A stretch of 64,000 nucleotides of DNA from Blastomussa wellsi (lineage: Eukaryota > Cnidaria > Anthozoa > Scleractinia > Plerogyridae): assembly GCA_947652115.1 (NCBI GenBank), contig OX393563.1, forward strand, positions 30,868,753-30,932,752, given 5' to 3'. Shown one piece after another: positions 1-11,964 of this stretch. The notes under the pieces were generated by a model. The model saw only the letters and a program-made list of their open reading frames with translations. It ran no database searches and was not told where the DNA came from. The position numbers and the translations under genes were made by a program. Each line of letters opens with the position of its first letter. The stretch's first letter is position 1.

Positions 1-2655
1 ATCTGCCCTTTTCCCAGGGCGTCTAAAGTCAATTTGAGCGCTTGGCAAAGTTCAAATCTTTAGGAAAAAGTTAGCCCATATTCGATCTTGTGACTGCTAT
101 GCCGTTAAAAATGACAGCAAAGTCAGGGCTGCAAAAGGCGACCATTTGAAAGTTGTTTCAGCTTGGTTTTAATCAAACACCACCCTCATTCTACCCCTCA
201 TGTGTCGAAATCATAATATCTTAATTTTGACTTCCGCGAAACAATGCCAATTTAAGGTGTTGTTTTGCTACTGTGCCACACTCATAAATTGAGGAAAATT
301 GCTTTCGCAGATGCGTTGTTCTAAAATCTTTTCTATCTCTTTGCTTTAGCCCAACCTGACGCCACTGGACCGGTTTATGTGATACGGTGACGTAACGGCT
401 TATAAAGCAGAAATGGAGCTAGCTGACATTAAAGTTTCTAAGCATCTTTTTTCCACTCCGATTGAGAAAAATAACGCTGTAAACTTTGTCAACTATTAAA
501 TTTGCAGGTATTGTGATCTGGGGGCGGGATAGGGTATTTACAGCATCGAACAGTCAAAAGCAAGAAAGAAAATAACTCAATAGTGATCGAGTCACAGTAT
601 TTAACACTAATTGAAACTCGCGCGTCGGAAGCAGGTTGGTATTGCACCTACAGATTCAACGATTTCATTCCTCACTCAAATGCGGTATACTATTTAGCCT
701 AAAATCATCCAAAACGTGGATAACTTTGCAAGACTTTGACACTTTTATCCCATAAATGACGTGCTGTTTACAAAACAAAATTTTTCCAGGTATAACGGAC
801 AACGGAGTAATATTAAAGTAACAAGTAATTTCTCAATGGTTTGAATAAATCATTTTAACCGCAACTTTGAAGAGCAAAATTTTGTTTAACAAGCGAAATT
901 CGAGTCTAATAACGCTTTCAACTCTCAAGTGGGTTAAACATAAAGAAAGCTTGAAATGGCAGAAAGGAACAAACGTGCTATTGTCCAAATTGTACGTTAC
1001 GTTTTCTCGCCCCGAATCTGTCGCCGCTACTTTAATATTAATGTTTCACCTTCGGCTCGGCTTCGGAAGAGCTCAAGTCTATTCTTTGGAAAAAAAACTT
1101 TTCACCTTCTATTATGAGACCACAAATAAGTCATCAAGGGAAATTAAATAATATTGAAAAAAGTTTCTATAACTTTTGTCAATGTGCAGCAAGCCAACAC
1201 CTGTGATACGAAATTTCTTCTCATGGGGGAAATGGCCGCCAAATCGAGCGGAAGTGGGGCCTTCAAACCGGGAAACACAAACAGTGCGCTCGGCTATAAT
1301 GAAATCAACATAATTTATATCCAATTGACAAGCTTAACTCCGTGTCAGATTCTTAAGTTTTAAGGGCCGAAAAACGAATTAGCTCAGCGTATCAGAGGCA
1401 ATCAATTATTAATCGCTGGTAGAACAATTGAGTAATTTATTGCTAAATCGATCGGGAGCCTGTGACGATGAAATCACACAAATAATAGGCCTACAGCTGT
1501 GGCAATTTTCGCTTCCATTTTTTGTGTTCATTCGGTGTGTAATGGGTTTTAAGAGATCTTAACCTCTAGCTTGGAAACAGAAAACGACCAAGACCGGTGT
1601 AAAAAGTTCCATTCACTTTACGTTCTGTACAGTGCGAATATCATATCAGGTAATTTGCTTTACTGGTTTTGCTCATTTTGTTTAGTTTATTTTTGTTTTT
1701 CAAGAAACAGTACAAGAATTTTGATTTTTATCTCGGTTATCTTATCGCAGTGGTTTTTATTTCAGAGGTGTCAAGACACTTTTATCGTTTTCTAGCCTTT
1801 TGCTCCCGTTCCGCTTTGTAAATTCTTAAAACGGTAGTGAAACTAGACGTTTTTATAACATTCGAAAAGTATTCTTGACGCTTCAATTTCAAGCGCATCC
1901 AAAGAGAGCGCAATTCTTACAAAGTGATTTTAGACGAAAAATCTTTCTACCATTTCCCTGAGACACAATCTTTCTTGTACAAAAACTTGTACACGATTTA
2001 TTACTTTTAATGTTAGAACGGTCTATTTTTCGATACCTTGTTTGCGATAAGCATGTCAAATACCCCAGAAACTGCTATTCTGAGTTCGTTTCCGTTTGCG
2101 CAACTAAACAGGCTTACGGGTCCTAACTTATATGTTTTCCAAGCAGATGAAATGATTCTTTCATGTCGACCACTGATCTGAATCATAAATGTTAGCGAAC
2201 ACTGACTGTGCCTACACCAGACGCAAAATGCTTAAGCTGAGTAATTTTGGTCAACGTCGTTTACTCTAACCATTTTGAAAGATTTTAATTTGCCATTTCG
2301 CTTTCAACCGACAACTAACTAATTGCTCCATCTAGTCGCTTTCATCCTGAATTCATGATCAAACATTGCGGCATTAATTCTAAACGGTTTTTAACCGAAA
2401 ACGTGGTATCCGGTCATAAAATACATGTAATTTTGTAGTTTAGCTTTACCTTTTTGCTGTACGAGAAAGCGTAAGATGAGAAACAAGCCTTAAAGTGAAT
2501 CCCAGCAATTATAGAATAAAACCATTAGCGATTTCAGTCCATAGAAATAAAATGATGTGCAAAGCTTTGAGTTTTGCTCAGTCTGGAGAACGGCAAACAT
2601 TTCATCGCAGTAGATAATCTGTCCTTTCTTCTAATGTTCGTTTCTTACTTCGCAG
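1..2655. other. Upstream non-coding region of the zinc-finger gene
   Basis: No exon with recognisable protein homology is visible. Short open frames occur but lack family features and convincing splice context. A donor-like CAG|GTAATT lies at 1647-1653 and could end an untranslated or short leader exon of the downstream gene; this is a guess. The sequence is AT-rich with no obvious repeat. Confidence 0.4.
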
Positions 2656-2901
2656 GGCAATAAGGCGTTAAGAATGACGTACCAATATTCGCCTGTATCT
2701 CATGGCCTACCAAGCCTTCCGCAATATCTACCGCCAGGTTGTAAATTTCTTAGCTGTCACGACGCGCAGAATGTGCTGCGAAGTTGCTCAACTTGGAGAC
2801 TTCCTAATGGAACCTTGGTCGCGCCGCTGGGCGGGGAACTTTACCAAGTTGTCGAGGTCCCAGCAAACTGTGACGAGCGGTGCCAATGTTCCCTTCACCA
2901 G
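2656..2901 (+). CDS. Zinc-finger gene, first recognised coding exon
   Basis: The acceptor is ttcgcag at 2649-2655 and the donor CAG|gtttgt follows 2901. ATG 2674 gives 76 codons ending in phase 0. The product is proline-rich at first (SLPQYLPPGC), then Cys-containing. An overlapping frame at 2702-3034 is a shadow. Because the frame stays open to the acceptor, 18 bases of 5' UTR or upstream coding sequence precede the ATG. Confidence 0.65.
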
Positions 2902-5900
2902 GTTTGTAATTTCTCCGTCACTCGCGTCTTCAATATTTCAAGGGTGTGGTGACGAATTCACGTTACGTGCGGCAAGCTACAGTCGTTTAGTATTGAGGGC
3001 AAAACGGAAGACGTTTCATACACAATCCATGTAGTTTTACAATCTTTCTTTCGCTCATCTAGGGCTTAATTCGAAAATAATCAAACCTCGTTAAGCGAAA
3101 AAGTGGAATTTTATTTTCATCATTTTGCTAAACCATTCGACTCACCGGAATAAAATGGGGGCAAGTTAAGTTTCATTTGGAGAAAATTGGTTTTCACAGT
3201 CTCTTCCGCAAGATAAAACATCCACGCGATTAACATGCAATGTGTTGTTATTTTCATGACCGCAAGGGCGTTGCTTCCCAGCATGACGTTAAGGTTTTCC
3301 TTATGCTTCATTTTGTTTCGTGTGGCTTCTGAAAAATAAATTTTACATTACGACCTGAACTTGACCGTTACTTTTTTCGAACAGGGCCATTTATTTTAAA
3401 AGAAAACTTATCATATTAAAAATAGATTTACAAGCGGTAATAATAAACGTCTCTGTAAGATGCGATCGCATTTCCTTCCAAAAATAGTTGATTGCATTAA
3501 CTCTAAAAAATACTACTTGGGTACAAATAATGCTAATTTATATCTACAAAAAGAAATAAAAATTTTACTAAAATTGAGTGAAATAAATTGACACCGTAAA
3601 ATAAAAGAATTGAATTACTCTCTCCTAAGCGTAGACGTCATGTTGCTTTCAAAAACAACACCTGTTTAAGCTGGTCTATCTACAAAATGTTGTTATCCAC
3701 AACGGGCTTTCAACGGCAAATAACATTAAAGTTTTCTTCAAATTTCCAACTTACTCGACGCAAAAATAAAATATCGATGTGATATCATTAGGGATTAGGT
3801 GAACCGTCTTAGAAATTTTGCCCTCCGGTAAGAAATAATGAGAACTTAATTTCCACGACAGTAATTAAAACTTAACTTTCAGCGAGGCAACGCAAATAGA
3901 ATTGGAATTCTGATGGGCAAACACAATGGGAGTTTGTTCGTTGTGAAAGGAAGCCCTATTTAAAGATTAGAATTTAAATACGTAGTTTTGACTGTTTACG
4001 AAATTGCGATAACGCCTGAAATCGAATTTTTTGAAGTCTGCTTTGGTTCACAAACAAAACAAATCCGAATATCATGAAGCAAGCATTATCTTCGAGTAAA
4101 CGAAATATAACAAAATTCGAAAGAAATATTCACTAATTTGAATCTTGGAGAGAACAGACAGTTTCCGTTTACAAGTGGCTCGATTGACAAAATATGACGA
4201 CGCGTATATGAGACACAAAATAATTAAATTTGCTCTATATAATATCGACAAATAAGATCAAATTTTCGTGCAGCTGCCGTGTTTCGCACACTTTGTGACT
4301 TTTCTCGTTTTTATTTATATTATCGCTCCACACGGGGAAACAAAACTTTTCTGGCTTGAATAGGAGTCGCGTAGCTTCGATTTTTATTCTGTACAAAAAG
4401 TGTAATTTTCCGTGAAATTAAATTATCGCAGAGAAACAATCGAACAAGCACCAAAGTGTGAGAATGCTTTTGTGTAGTTTTCTCAAGGAAATGAACGCGA
4501 TTGCTTCGTCAATGTGAGCAGTATTTGGTACCTACACTACACTAATTTGCTCGTATCTATTTCTCTTTGAAAGTTAAAAACAAAACAAGCAGTGAATGTT
4601 CTTGAAGCTTTTTTGCCCTTTTCTATTATTATAAGAAGGAAAAGTTGTCTACCAAAGTAACATAAATCTTAAACCAGGCTTCCGCCAGTCAGTGATGTTA
4701 ATGCAAAAAGATTAAATTATTTCCGAAGGGAAACGACAGATAAATAATGTATTCCTGTTTCTAAACTAAAGTGAACTTATTGAAAACATATATACTAAAG
4801 GAAGTGTTAAAATCGTATACCTCAATATTCTCACAAACTATTCTAACGTTAAATTAAGTAAGATTGTATCAAAACATGTTAGTCAATGTTATATTATTTG
4901 GACAAAAACCGGCTTGAATGTTTCCTTTTTGCAACGAAAATTAGTTTGTTAATGAAAAACTGGAGACAACATTTCAATCAAGAGTTCTTTTAGAAAGGTT
5001 TGGAATAGAATAATTTCTACCTTGACGCATATATGAATCATAAGCGATGCCAATTCTGGTCGCTGTCTTTTTTTTTTAACACTCGTTTTATTTTCCAGTC
5101 TCGAAGTATAACAACTTCATCAGTGGCTCTGCTATCGGAAAATCCCGCTCTGTTTCGCAACGAATGGCTTCGTTTTCGACACCTATCTGAACAAGAAAAA
5201 TCCCCTTGCTTTGCCGACGGAGTGAAAAAGTTACCAGTGTTTTACACAGGTAAGAAATGCCATTTCTTTGTGGTATAGAAGTCATGAGAGAACGAACTAT
5301 TCTTTTGCATTCTGTTCACGATGTGTGTCAGGAAATTATTGAAAGGTACATCATACAATACTAATGTAATTCTCAAATGTATCAAAATTTTCCAAAACAT
5401 CTCTCCTTTATGACGAGACAAGTTATTTTTAATTCGTTCGATCCCTCTTTTAACCTCTCAACTTTTTTTCCTTCTAAAGGGCTTTTATTCATAGACATTA
5501 CAACTTAACACTATTCCTGTTTTGTTTCTTCGTTTTTTTCTTTGACCTTGGCCATTTCCCCTTCTAGAAATAACATACATTTCGTCGAATGTTATGAAAA
5601 TTGCTTTGTTTGGCATGTAAAGCTAGCTTAAATTTTCTTTCTGGTTCTTGTTGTTGGATGGGACGCGAACCTCAGTTATCCTACGTTTCAATTAAAGTAT
5701 CCTTTAAAAAATTGCGTTCAAAAATTAAAAAAAAATGGTATCGTTTTCAGTAAAGTATAAAAACTTCGTAAATGTTCAATAAAATGAATTTTCGGTAAAG
5801 AAAACTGAAAAGGATTCGTGGAAATTGTATCTTTTTCGTAAGATTTTGGCACCTTGAAAAATGATGACCAATACTTGAAAAGCGACAATTTGATTTCATT

Positions 5901-7583
5901 AATTAGAAAAAGGGGCGACAAAGGTGCGTAGTTACGAAATTTCTTATAGGTGAACAGTCGCAATTTTGTGCTAAAAATTTAGCCCAAAGCAAGTAGAGAT
6001 GGAAAAAAAGATATGAACCGTTAAAAAACCTTCGTTACAGAGATATCAATTTTCCAATCGAGATAAACTTCTTGGCAGATTTATTTTCAAAATGTTTTGT
6101 GGGAAAATCTTCTACCACACAACGTGGCTGAGAAAACATATAGAGAGTATTTGAAAATCGTACGATATTTCGTGTAAATAAACTGAGAGAAAAAGTTCAG
6201 CGATGAACCGATGTTGCAGTTAGCCCGTTTCCCCCGAATAGTGATGAATTACCATGTAGACAGTATATGATAATTCATATGTAGATATTTTTAAAATTCT
6301 GCCCCATTTTTCGAAACAAAACAGATTTTCGTATCGCTCGAAATTTGATAAATGCCATGCACAAATTAGCTGAGAAACTTTATTTCTTAATTTCACACAC
6401 AAATACAAAAGTCGCTTTCTTTCATCGATTTGAAATGTACGCACGCTGCCTTTTGTTTTTCGACAAGAAAAACAGGTGCTACGAATTAATAAATCAAAAG
6501 AAAACAAAACCGGGTTATCGTGTGCATAATACTTTTAAAAGTTCTTATTTCACAGAGAGCTAAACAATTTTGTTCTAGGAATGAGAACAAAACGCAAAAT
6601 CAATTTATTGAAAAATTTATTGATTTACTCTTTAGCTTTTCTAGATCAGAGCGAACGGAACTTTGTTATTTTTTCGGAAGAAAGAACAATTAGATTAAAT
6701 ATAAAGCGGAAAGCGCTGTCTTCAAAATTGGATTCTTACTGTAATTTTCAGCAGGAAATTAATATCAAACACCGATTCCCACCGCAAATCACAGGCAATA
6801 ATAAAATCATTAAAGTTGTATTAACATTGATACAATAAGTTCATTCAAATGCCAAGCGCTTGTTATTGTGTTACAGATCTATTTGCCATAGTCCCGCAGC
6901 GCGTAATATTGAAGCTTTAATTGACGCAATATATTCCGGTTGCTTATTAGAAATTAACTTTGCTCACCTCCCCAGATGGCCGCCGCTGCAACTGTCAAAT
7001 CTGCGTCACTACAATGTATCCCGACCGCCTTTACGAGCATCATCTGTCGCAGATGAAACCGCTTGACATGGTTTGTGGGCTCAGGGATGAAAGATTCTCT
7101 CCGTTGCTCAATAAGCAGAATGAGACCACGGACAATCCAGCGGCCTTCCCGTTTGCACTTACACTTCCACCTTCTTCAGCCTCGCTGACGTCATCGCAAG
7201 AGGAACAAAGGAGACAAAAGCAGAAACGATTTCAATGCATGCATTGCGAGAAGTCCTTCGGGAAATCTTCTCACCTTCGTGATCACATCAGAACTCACAC
7301 CGGGGATCGGCCGTTTCGTTGTCAGTTTTGCAACAAAGCGTTCACCCAGTACTCAAACTTGCGCACCCACACGCGAATTCACACAGGCGAAAAGCCATTT
7401 AAGTGCCACCATTGCAACAAGAGCTTCACCCAGGCGGTAACGCTACGCAGTCACACAAGAACTCACACGGGCGACAGACCGTATCACTGCAAAAGGTGCA
7501 GCAAATCGTTTGCTTGTTTTTCCGGTTTGAAAGGGCACCACAGGGTTCACTCTGATGCGGAACAGGATGAACTGGAAATTTAA
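2656..7583 (+). CDS. C2H2 zinc-finger protein gene, three coding exons, about 328 aa
   Basis: The spliced model joins 2656-2901, 5099-5249 and 6976-7583. Junctions are CAG|gtttgt ... ttccag|TCT (phase 0) and ACAG|gtaaga ... ccccag|AT (phase 1); both keep the frame open. The start chosen is ATG 2674, which has A at -3. Four tandem C2H2 fingers occupy about residues 212-234, 240-262, 268-290 and 296-318, separated by canonical TGDRP/TGEKP linkers, so a nuclear sequence-specific DNA-binding regulator is likely. The N-terminal half is unlike any domain I can name. It has a Cys-rich patch (NCDERCQC near residues 66-73) and CNCQIC near the third-exon start. The protein ends ten residues after the last finger. 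I see no SET, BTB or KRAB domain. The family beyond C2H2 is unknown. The frame is open back to the 2656 acceptor, so a coding exon further upstream is possible. Confidence 0.8.
2902..5098 (+). other. Intron 1 of the zinc-finger gene
   Basis: 2.2 kb, very AT-rich, no recognisable coding or repeat content. Small open frames here have no support. Confidence 0.6.
5099..5249 (+). CDS. Zinc-finger gene, second coding exon
   Basis: A strong pyrimidine tract (ctgtctttttttttt ... ttttccag) precedes 5099, and the donor ACAG|gtaaga follows 5249. It carries 50 codons plus one base. The product includes NEWLRFRHLSEQEK and ends VFYT before the split Asp codon completed by the next exon. It enters in phase 0 and leaves in phase 1, matching both neighbours, which is the main support for the gene model. 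Confidence 0.75.
5250..6975 (+). other. Intron 2 of the zinc-finger gene
   Basis: 1.7 kb, phase 1, AT-rich. I see no RNA gene or repeat family inside it. Confidence 0.65.
6976..7583 (+). CDS. Zinc-finger gene, terminal exon with four C2H2 fingers
   Basis: The exon starts after ctcaccccccag-like acceptor sequence ending at 6975 and runs to the TAA at 7581-7583. It encodes 202 residues including the split Asp. After a linker rich in Ser, Thr and Pro come four fingers with full C-x2-C ... H-x3-H spacing: FQCMHCEKSF, FRCQFCNKAF, FKCHHCNKSF and YHCKRCSKSF. All four fingers sit on one exon. The basic stretch RRQKQKR just before finger 1 could be a nuclear localisation signal. The tail is acidic. 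Confidence 0.93.
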
Positions 7584-7597
7584 TAAATGTCGTTATG

Positions 7598-8103
7598 CAC
7601 CAGTCATGTGGGACCCCCGCCAACCCCCATTGGGGGATACCCGGGCATTCACTTTTACTGTCAGTGAAACGCAGTGAAAGCCCCGCTTTGCGGAAAAAAA
7701 TTCAGAGTGAACTCCCCCGCCTTCTATACATCAAGCACAATTGATTTAATAGATTATAATATTTTAACAACTGGAGCTTTCACTGGTTTTTTTCATACCA
7801 CTGAAGTCGAGGTTACTTGTTTCTTCCCTTCCTCTTCGTTTTCACCTGTTTAGGCAAACACACCTTCATCATCAGTTAGTCAGCCTCCATGTTTTGAACC
7901 CAGTCTTCTAAAAAGAGGTCGCGACCCACGAGTGAAATCCCCGCCAAACCCCCGCTTAGCTTCCACATTGCATACCGAAGCCGTGGAAAAGGTGCAGTCC
8001 CCGACTACCGGGGAACCTAACTCAAGGGAAAAGGAGGTGAAAACCCCCGGTTTGCCCCGGGTATCCCTCAATGGAGGGGTGCGGGGGTTTCAAATGACTG
8101 GTG
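7598..8103. mobile_element. Short GC-rich element with inverted ends (MITE-like)
   Basis: The left end CACCAGTCATGTGGGACCCC and the reverse complement of the right end CACCAGTCATTTGAAACCCC match over roughly 50 bp with scattered differences, including a shared GGGATACCCGGG block. The interior has C-rich CCCCCGCC motifs but no transposase. It lies 15 bp past the zinc-finger stop codon, so it probably falls in the 3' UTR or just beyond. A target duplication is not clear. Confidence 0.6.
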
Positions 8104-9462
8104 TATTATTAGCTAGCCTACCAACGAGAAACCAAATCATTTACATCAAATGTACTCTGATAATAACATTTCTCGTTCGAAACCTGAAATTTTGTCGGAG
8201 AACTGTCTGACACAAGGGCTACCTACCCACCCTCACCCGGGCAACCCACTGGAGGTACCCGCTGGGAAAATTAAATGAATGGACGGCAACTGTCGAGAGA
8301 ACATTTGTAAATCAGTTTCTTTGCATTTTCATGTCCTGTCTGTTTGCCTAACCGTATTTCAAAATTATTGATATTTTGTGGTGAATTAGATGATTTTGCC
8401 AGGCTGAATCAGGGCTATTGGGAAAAGTTGTACATAACACACTTGGTATTTTTGTCAAGTTTAAATAAAATCAAATAATTAATTGATCGCTGTGCTCCAA
8501 GCTTGATGGCTATATATATATAATAAAAAGTCCAAGGCTTTTTCTTCCTTCCCTGAGTAGCAAAATAAGCCAAACCAACAACCAGGCCTGTAACTGAAAT
8601 AATCGGCGTTCCTGAAAATCAAGACACATTGAAGGGTTTTCCTCGCGCTTTCGTGCTTGGGTTCCACAGGCTTTTTTTTTTTGCACGAGACTAAAAGAGC
8701 AGAGCATATTCATACATTGGACAGCTGAAGTCAACATGTGTCTCATGTTACTTATAATTATACTGTATTGCTAAAAGACACCAAGCCACACACATGAATC
8801 TTCAACGCAAATGAAATCTACATCTTACCTTCAAATTATTTCTCGAGACTAGGAATCCTGTGAAACGCTTTTAAAATGAAATCTAGATACAACATTGACC
8901 TTTCGATCAAAAAGTATGAATAATTTAACGTAAAAACCTTTCAGTTCGATATTTCAAGTAAGTAAATCCGATCACCATTACTTGAATGCATGACAGTTGT
9001 TGACAAAGCTTAGCAACCGTTCTATGTCATACCTGTTACCAGTCCTTTCAGCACTCTGCTCGGAGCAAGAATTGGGCACAACGAGAAAAGTTCACAAGAT
9101 GACCCACTGTACGTGTCCTAGCAACGCGTTAAGGTGTTTAATTTGTGGAAGTAAAGGAGGGCTACTTTGGTTCAACCTCAATTGCTCGAACAAAACCTGT
9201 TGCCCATTGCCGGTATGATAATGTGTGGTTCAATTCTACATGTTACCATCCCCGCCCCTTTATCCGGGCGGCCTACACACACAGAAAAAGACAAGTCCCA
9301 TCACCAGAACTCCTCGTCGATCACAAGTCCGTCATTTTGTGTACAAATTAAATCGAGATAAAAATACCGATTTCATTAAAAATAGCAAAAGAAGACGTTT
9401 TCTCAAGACCTGCACTTTTTTCAAAGGGACTGCAAAGTCCCTCGCTTCTAGCTCGCGACTTA
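8104..9462. other. Intergenic region
   Basis: No gene recognised. There is a short C-rich patch at 8220-8270 (CCCGGGCAACC and related). A small hairpin (AGGGAC ... GTCCCT, 9425-9442) lies just before the next element. Confidence 0.4.
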
Positions 9463-10892
9463 GGGACTGTGCAATAATTACCTGGAGGGGGGGGCCGTAA
9501 AACGAGAGGGGGGGGCACAATGTAAACTAACAGCCTTAGGGAGGGGGGGTAACATGTAATTTTCTAAATAAGTGGGGGGGGCAACTAAAAAACTGACTTT
9601 ATGACTCAAAAACCAAAGATATTATTTTACTGAAAATTATACTCACTTTTTTCTGGACTGATTTATATAAATTTCATATGGCATGACCTAACATTTAAAG
9701 TAACACAGCCATGAGCAGTTCACCAATCTGGGACTGATTTTCAATGATACAAATAAAACATGAATAAAATAAAATAGAACAGAACTAGTTATTACATGCA
9801 ATAACAAAACCATCAGCAGTTCATGTAAATGTCTGGTGACTTGATGTTTTACCCTATTTATGAGTAACACAACAGGGGTAAATCTAGAATTTATAGAAGT
9901 AGAGGATGTCCCCAACAGGAAACCAAGAACAAAATTAATTCTGATTGACAATAAATGTACGGAATTTTAGGCCCAAGGTAAGTATCACATCAACCTCATT
10001 ACACCCCTCTAGATTTACCAATGGATATAATTAAAAAACTGGAAATGCAGGTAACAAGTGAAATTCACTTGAGAATATTATCAAAATGATACATGTTTTT
10101 GTTAGTGTTTAAGAGCTTGATGATAAAAAGTCTTCAACAAACTCTTCAGCTTCTCCCACAAAGCACTTAGAGTTTAACAGGTCTCCTAAACAAGCTTTAT
10201 CAGTGCGAGACGTAAATAAAGCAATAATATCTGGATCGACATTATCAATCTGTGGCACTCCATATTTTTCTGGCTCATATTCTCCATCAACTGCTGTTCC
10301 TCCCAGTGAACGAAAAATAACAGAAGCTCTACCCTTTCGATTTTCCACAGCCAAAGAACTCCTCTTTTTGGCTTTTCTTTTCCCTTCTTTCTTTCTTCTG
10401 GATATTGATGCATTACTTTTGGAACCAATAGAATAGGTGGCCCTGTATTTATTTGTTGCAGTTTCAAGGTCCTCAATCAGTCTATCAATATTATTTTGAA
10501 TTCCAGTTGAAATTAAGTGTAGAGTGTTTGAATTAAATTTATGGTGGCACTTGAGACCTGTTTGCAGCTTTCCTGTTCTCTCACTAAAAAGACTGTCATC
10601 ATGTGCTGTAATTTTATCTTTAATAATTTCCACCTTTTCCTTAAGGCTTTTCGCTTCATTTTCACACCTTGAAATGTTGCTGTTGTCACGCGGTTTGGGA
10701 CTGTATCAATGGGAGAAGTTGTTTTTCCAAGGGAGAGGGGGAGGGGGGGGGGGGTCAAACTTAATGTTATTATTGTGTGAGGGGGGGTTGAAGTTAATTT
10801 TTGCTTAACGAGAGGGGGGTATGACTTAATTTTTGGCCATTTGGAACCCATTTTACGCCCCCCCCCCCTCCAGGTAATTATTGCACAGTCCC
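9463..10892. mobile_element. 1.43-kb TIR element with G-run subterminal repeats and TTA target duplication
   Basis: Both ends read inward GGGACTGTGCAATAATTACC followed by TGGAG and a long G run, a match of about 36 bp. TTA flanks both ends (9460-9462 and 10893-10895), consistent with a 3-bp target duplication of the PIF/Harbinger type; that superfamily call is inference. Just inside each end, on the plus strand, are several G-runs of 6-14 G spaced by short AT-rich stretches (9486-9580 and 10737-10820). The only sizeable frame is the minus-strand 174-aa ORF. No transposase is visible, so the element is probably non-autonomous. Confidence 0.72.
10109..10633 (-). CDS. Hypothetical 174-aa ORF inside the G-run TIR element
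   Basis: I do not recognise the protein. It has a Lys/Arg-rich centre (SRRKKEGKRKAKKRSS) and a mixed acidic C-terminus ending in a Ser run. It lies entirely within the element and shares no domain with known transposases that I can see. It could be an accessory protein, a remnant of a longer ORF whose 5' part is lost, or non-coding. Two long shadows in other frames overlap it. Confidence 0.35.
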   Translation of the reverse strand: MEIIKDKITAHDDSLFSERTGKLQTGLKCHHKFNSNTLHLISTGIQNNIDRLIEDLETATNKYRATYSIGSKSNASISRRKKEGKRKAKKRSSLAVENRKGRASVIFRSLGGTAVDGEYEPEKYGVPQIDNVDPDIIALFTSRTDKACLGDLLNSKCFVGEAEEFVEDFLSSSS

Positions 10893-11270
10893 TTAGCCAC
10901 TTGTTATCGTGATGTCGTCCTTAATAAAGTTATTATTCGTGAATTGACCATAAACAGATGGGTACAATTTTCACGATTTTCCCTGGAAATAGGCAGTCTT
11001 CTTCGCGCAGTACGGTACAATCGTGCCAACCGACAAGTCAAGTACTAGGAAGAACATCGAGAAAGTACTTTAGATTTGCACCACCCCCCTCCTCCCGGAA
11101 CAAGACCGCTTAAAATAATTCACCCCCCCCGGGCCGAAAGGGCTTGACTCATCCCAGGGTTTTCCCGGGGGGATGGTTACAGGTAGGAAGGGAGGGCATG
11201 ACAGCAGACTATCCCAAACTATACCCTGCGGCGCACATTCTTATGCATTTTATATATATAGATTACTTTA

Positions 11271-11403
11271 TAGAAAGTGCGACGTACGGATTTTTATTCA
11301 CGAGTTGCAAAACTTTGGAAAACGAACGAGTGAGCGCAGTGAACGAGTGAGTTTTCCAAAGTTTTGCGACGAGTGAATAATAATCCGTACAAAGCACTTT
11401 CTA
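11271..11403. repeat. Fold-back (long inverted repeat) element
   Basis: An arm of about 52 bp starting TAGAAAGTGC at 11271 is repeated inverted, ending GCACTTTCTA at 11403, with a few mismatches. The loop contains the direct repeat GAACGAGTGA. AT-rich TATATATA stretches flank both sides (about 11250-11260 and 11420-11430), so the full element may be about 180 bp. No coding. Confidence 0.7.
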
Positions 11404-11596
11404 TGCTGTAATTTGTTTATTATATATAACAAGGACTCAACCATTGTAAACTTAAAGCGATTTTTCTTGTAAATCATTAAAGACTTAAACGCAGCGCGAG
11501 GAAAACAAAGCTGCAAATGTATTCTGATGGCTTTCCAAGCGAGATCTCTTTTAAACAGAAAAGAAAAATTACGGCAACGACAAGCTATCGTAAACA

Positions 11597-11756
11597 AGAA
11601 ATTATATTTCCCCGGAGGGAAGGTACTTACCTGACGGGGAGATGTGGTTCTCCGAACCCCTCGTAGACTGATATGAGCAATACTGGTGCAGTACGTCGCG
11701 CGGCGCGGCCTGGGTACCACAATATAAAAGAAACAAAGCGCATGCGCCATTCCTCT
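11597..11756 (-). repeat. DIRS 3' inverted terminal repeat plus 3' end-specific sequence
   Basis: 11677-11756 is inverted relative to 16329-16408. The outer part 11597-11687 is 3' end-specific and matched in the internal complementary region. In element sense it contains CAGGTAAGT, a perfect 5' splice-site consensus, about 40 bp before the element boundary. Confidence 0.85.
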
Positions 11757-11832
11757 GAGTAGTGGAGAGTAAGGCCGAATCGATTGGCAGTAAGGGTGGG
11801 GAGGAGAACGCAATCCCTCCAATGGCCCGGGG

Positions 11833-11964
11833 ACCAGTATTGCTCATATCAGTCTACGAGGGGTTCGGAGAACCACATCTCCCCGTCAGGTAAGTACCTT
11901 CCCTCCGGGGAAATATAATTTCTCCTTCACCCCTCTCCGACTGATAGTCGCAATACTGGTGCAG
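11833..11964. repeat. DIRS internal complementary region
   Basis: 11833-11923 is a 91-bp inverted match to the element's 3' end (11597-11687). 11920-11964 is an inverted match to the 5' end (16394-16438). The two blocks abut with a 4-bp overlap (agaa in element sense). This is the classic DIRS arrangement, in which this region templates joining of the two ends into a circle. Confidence 0.9.
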
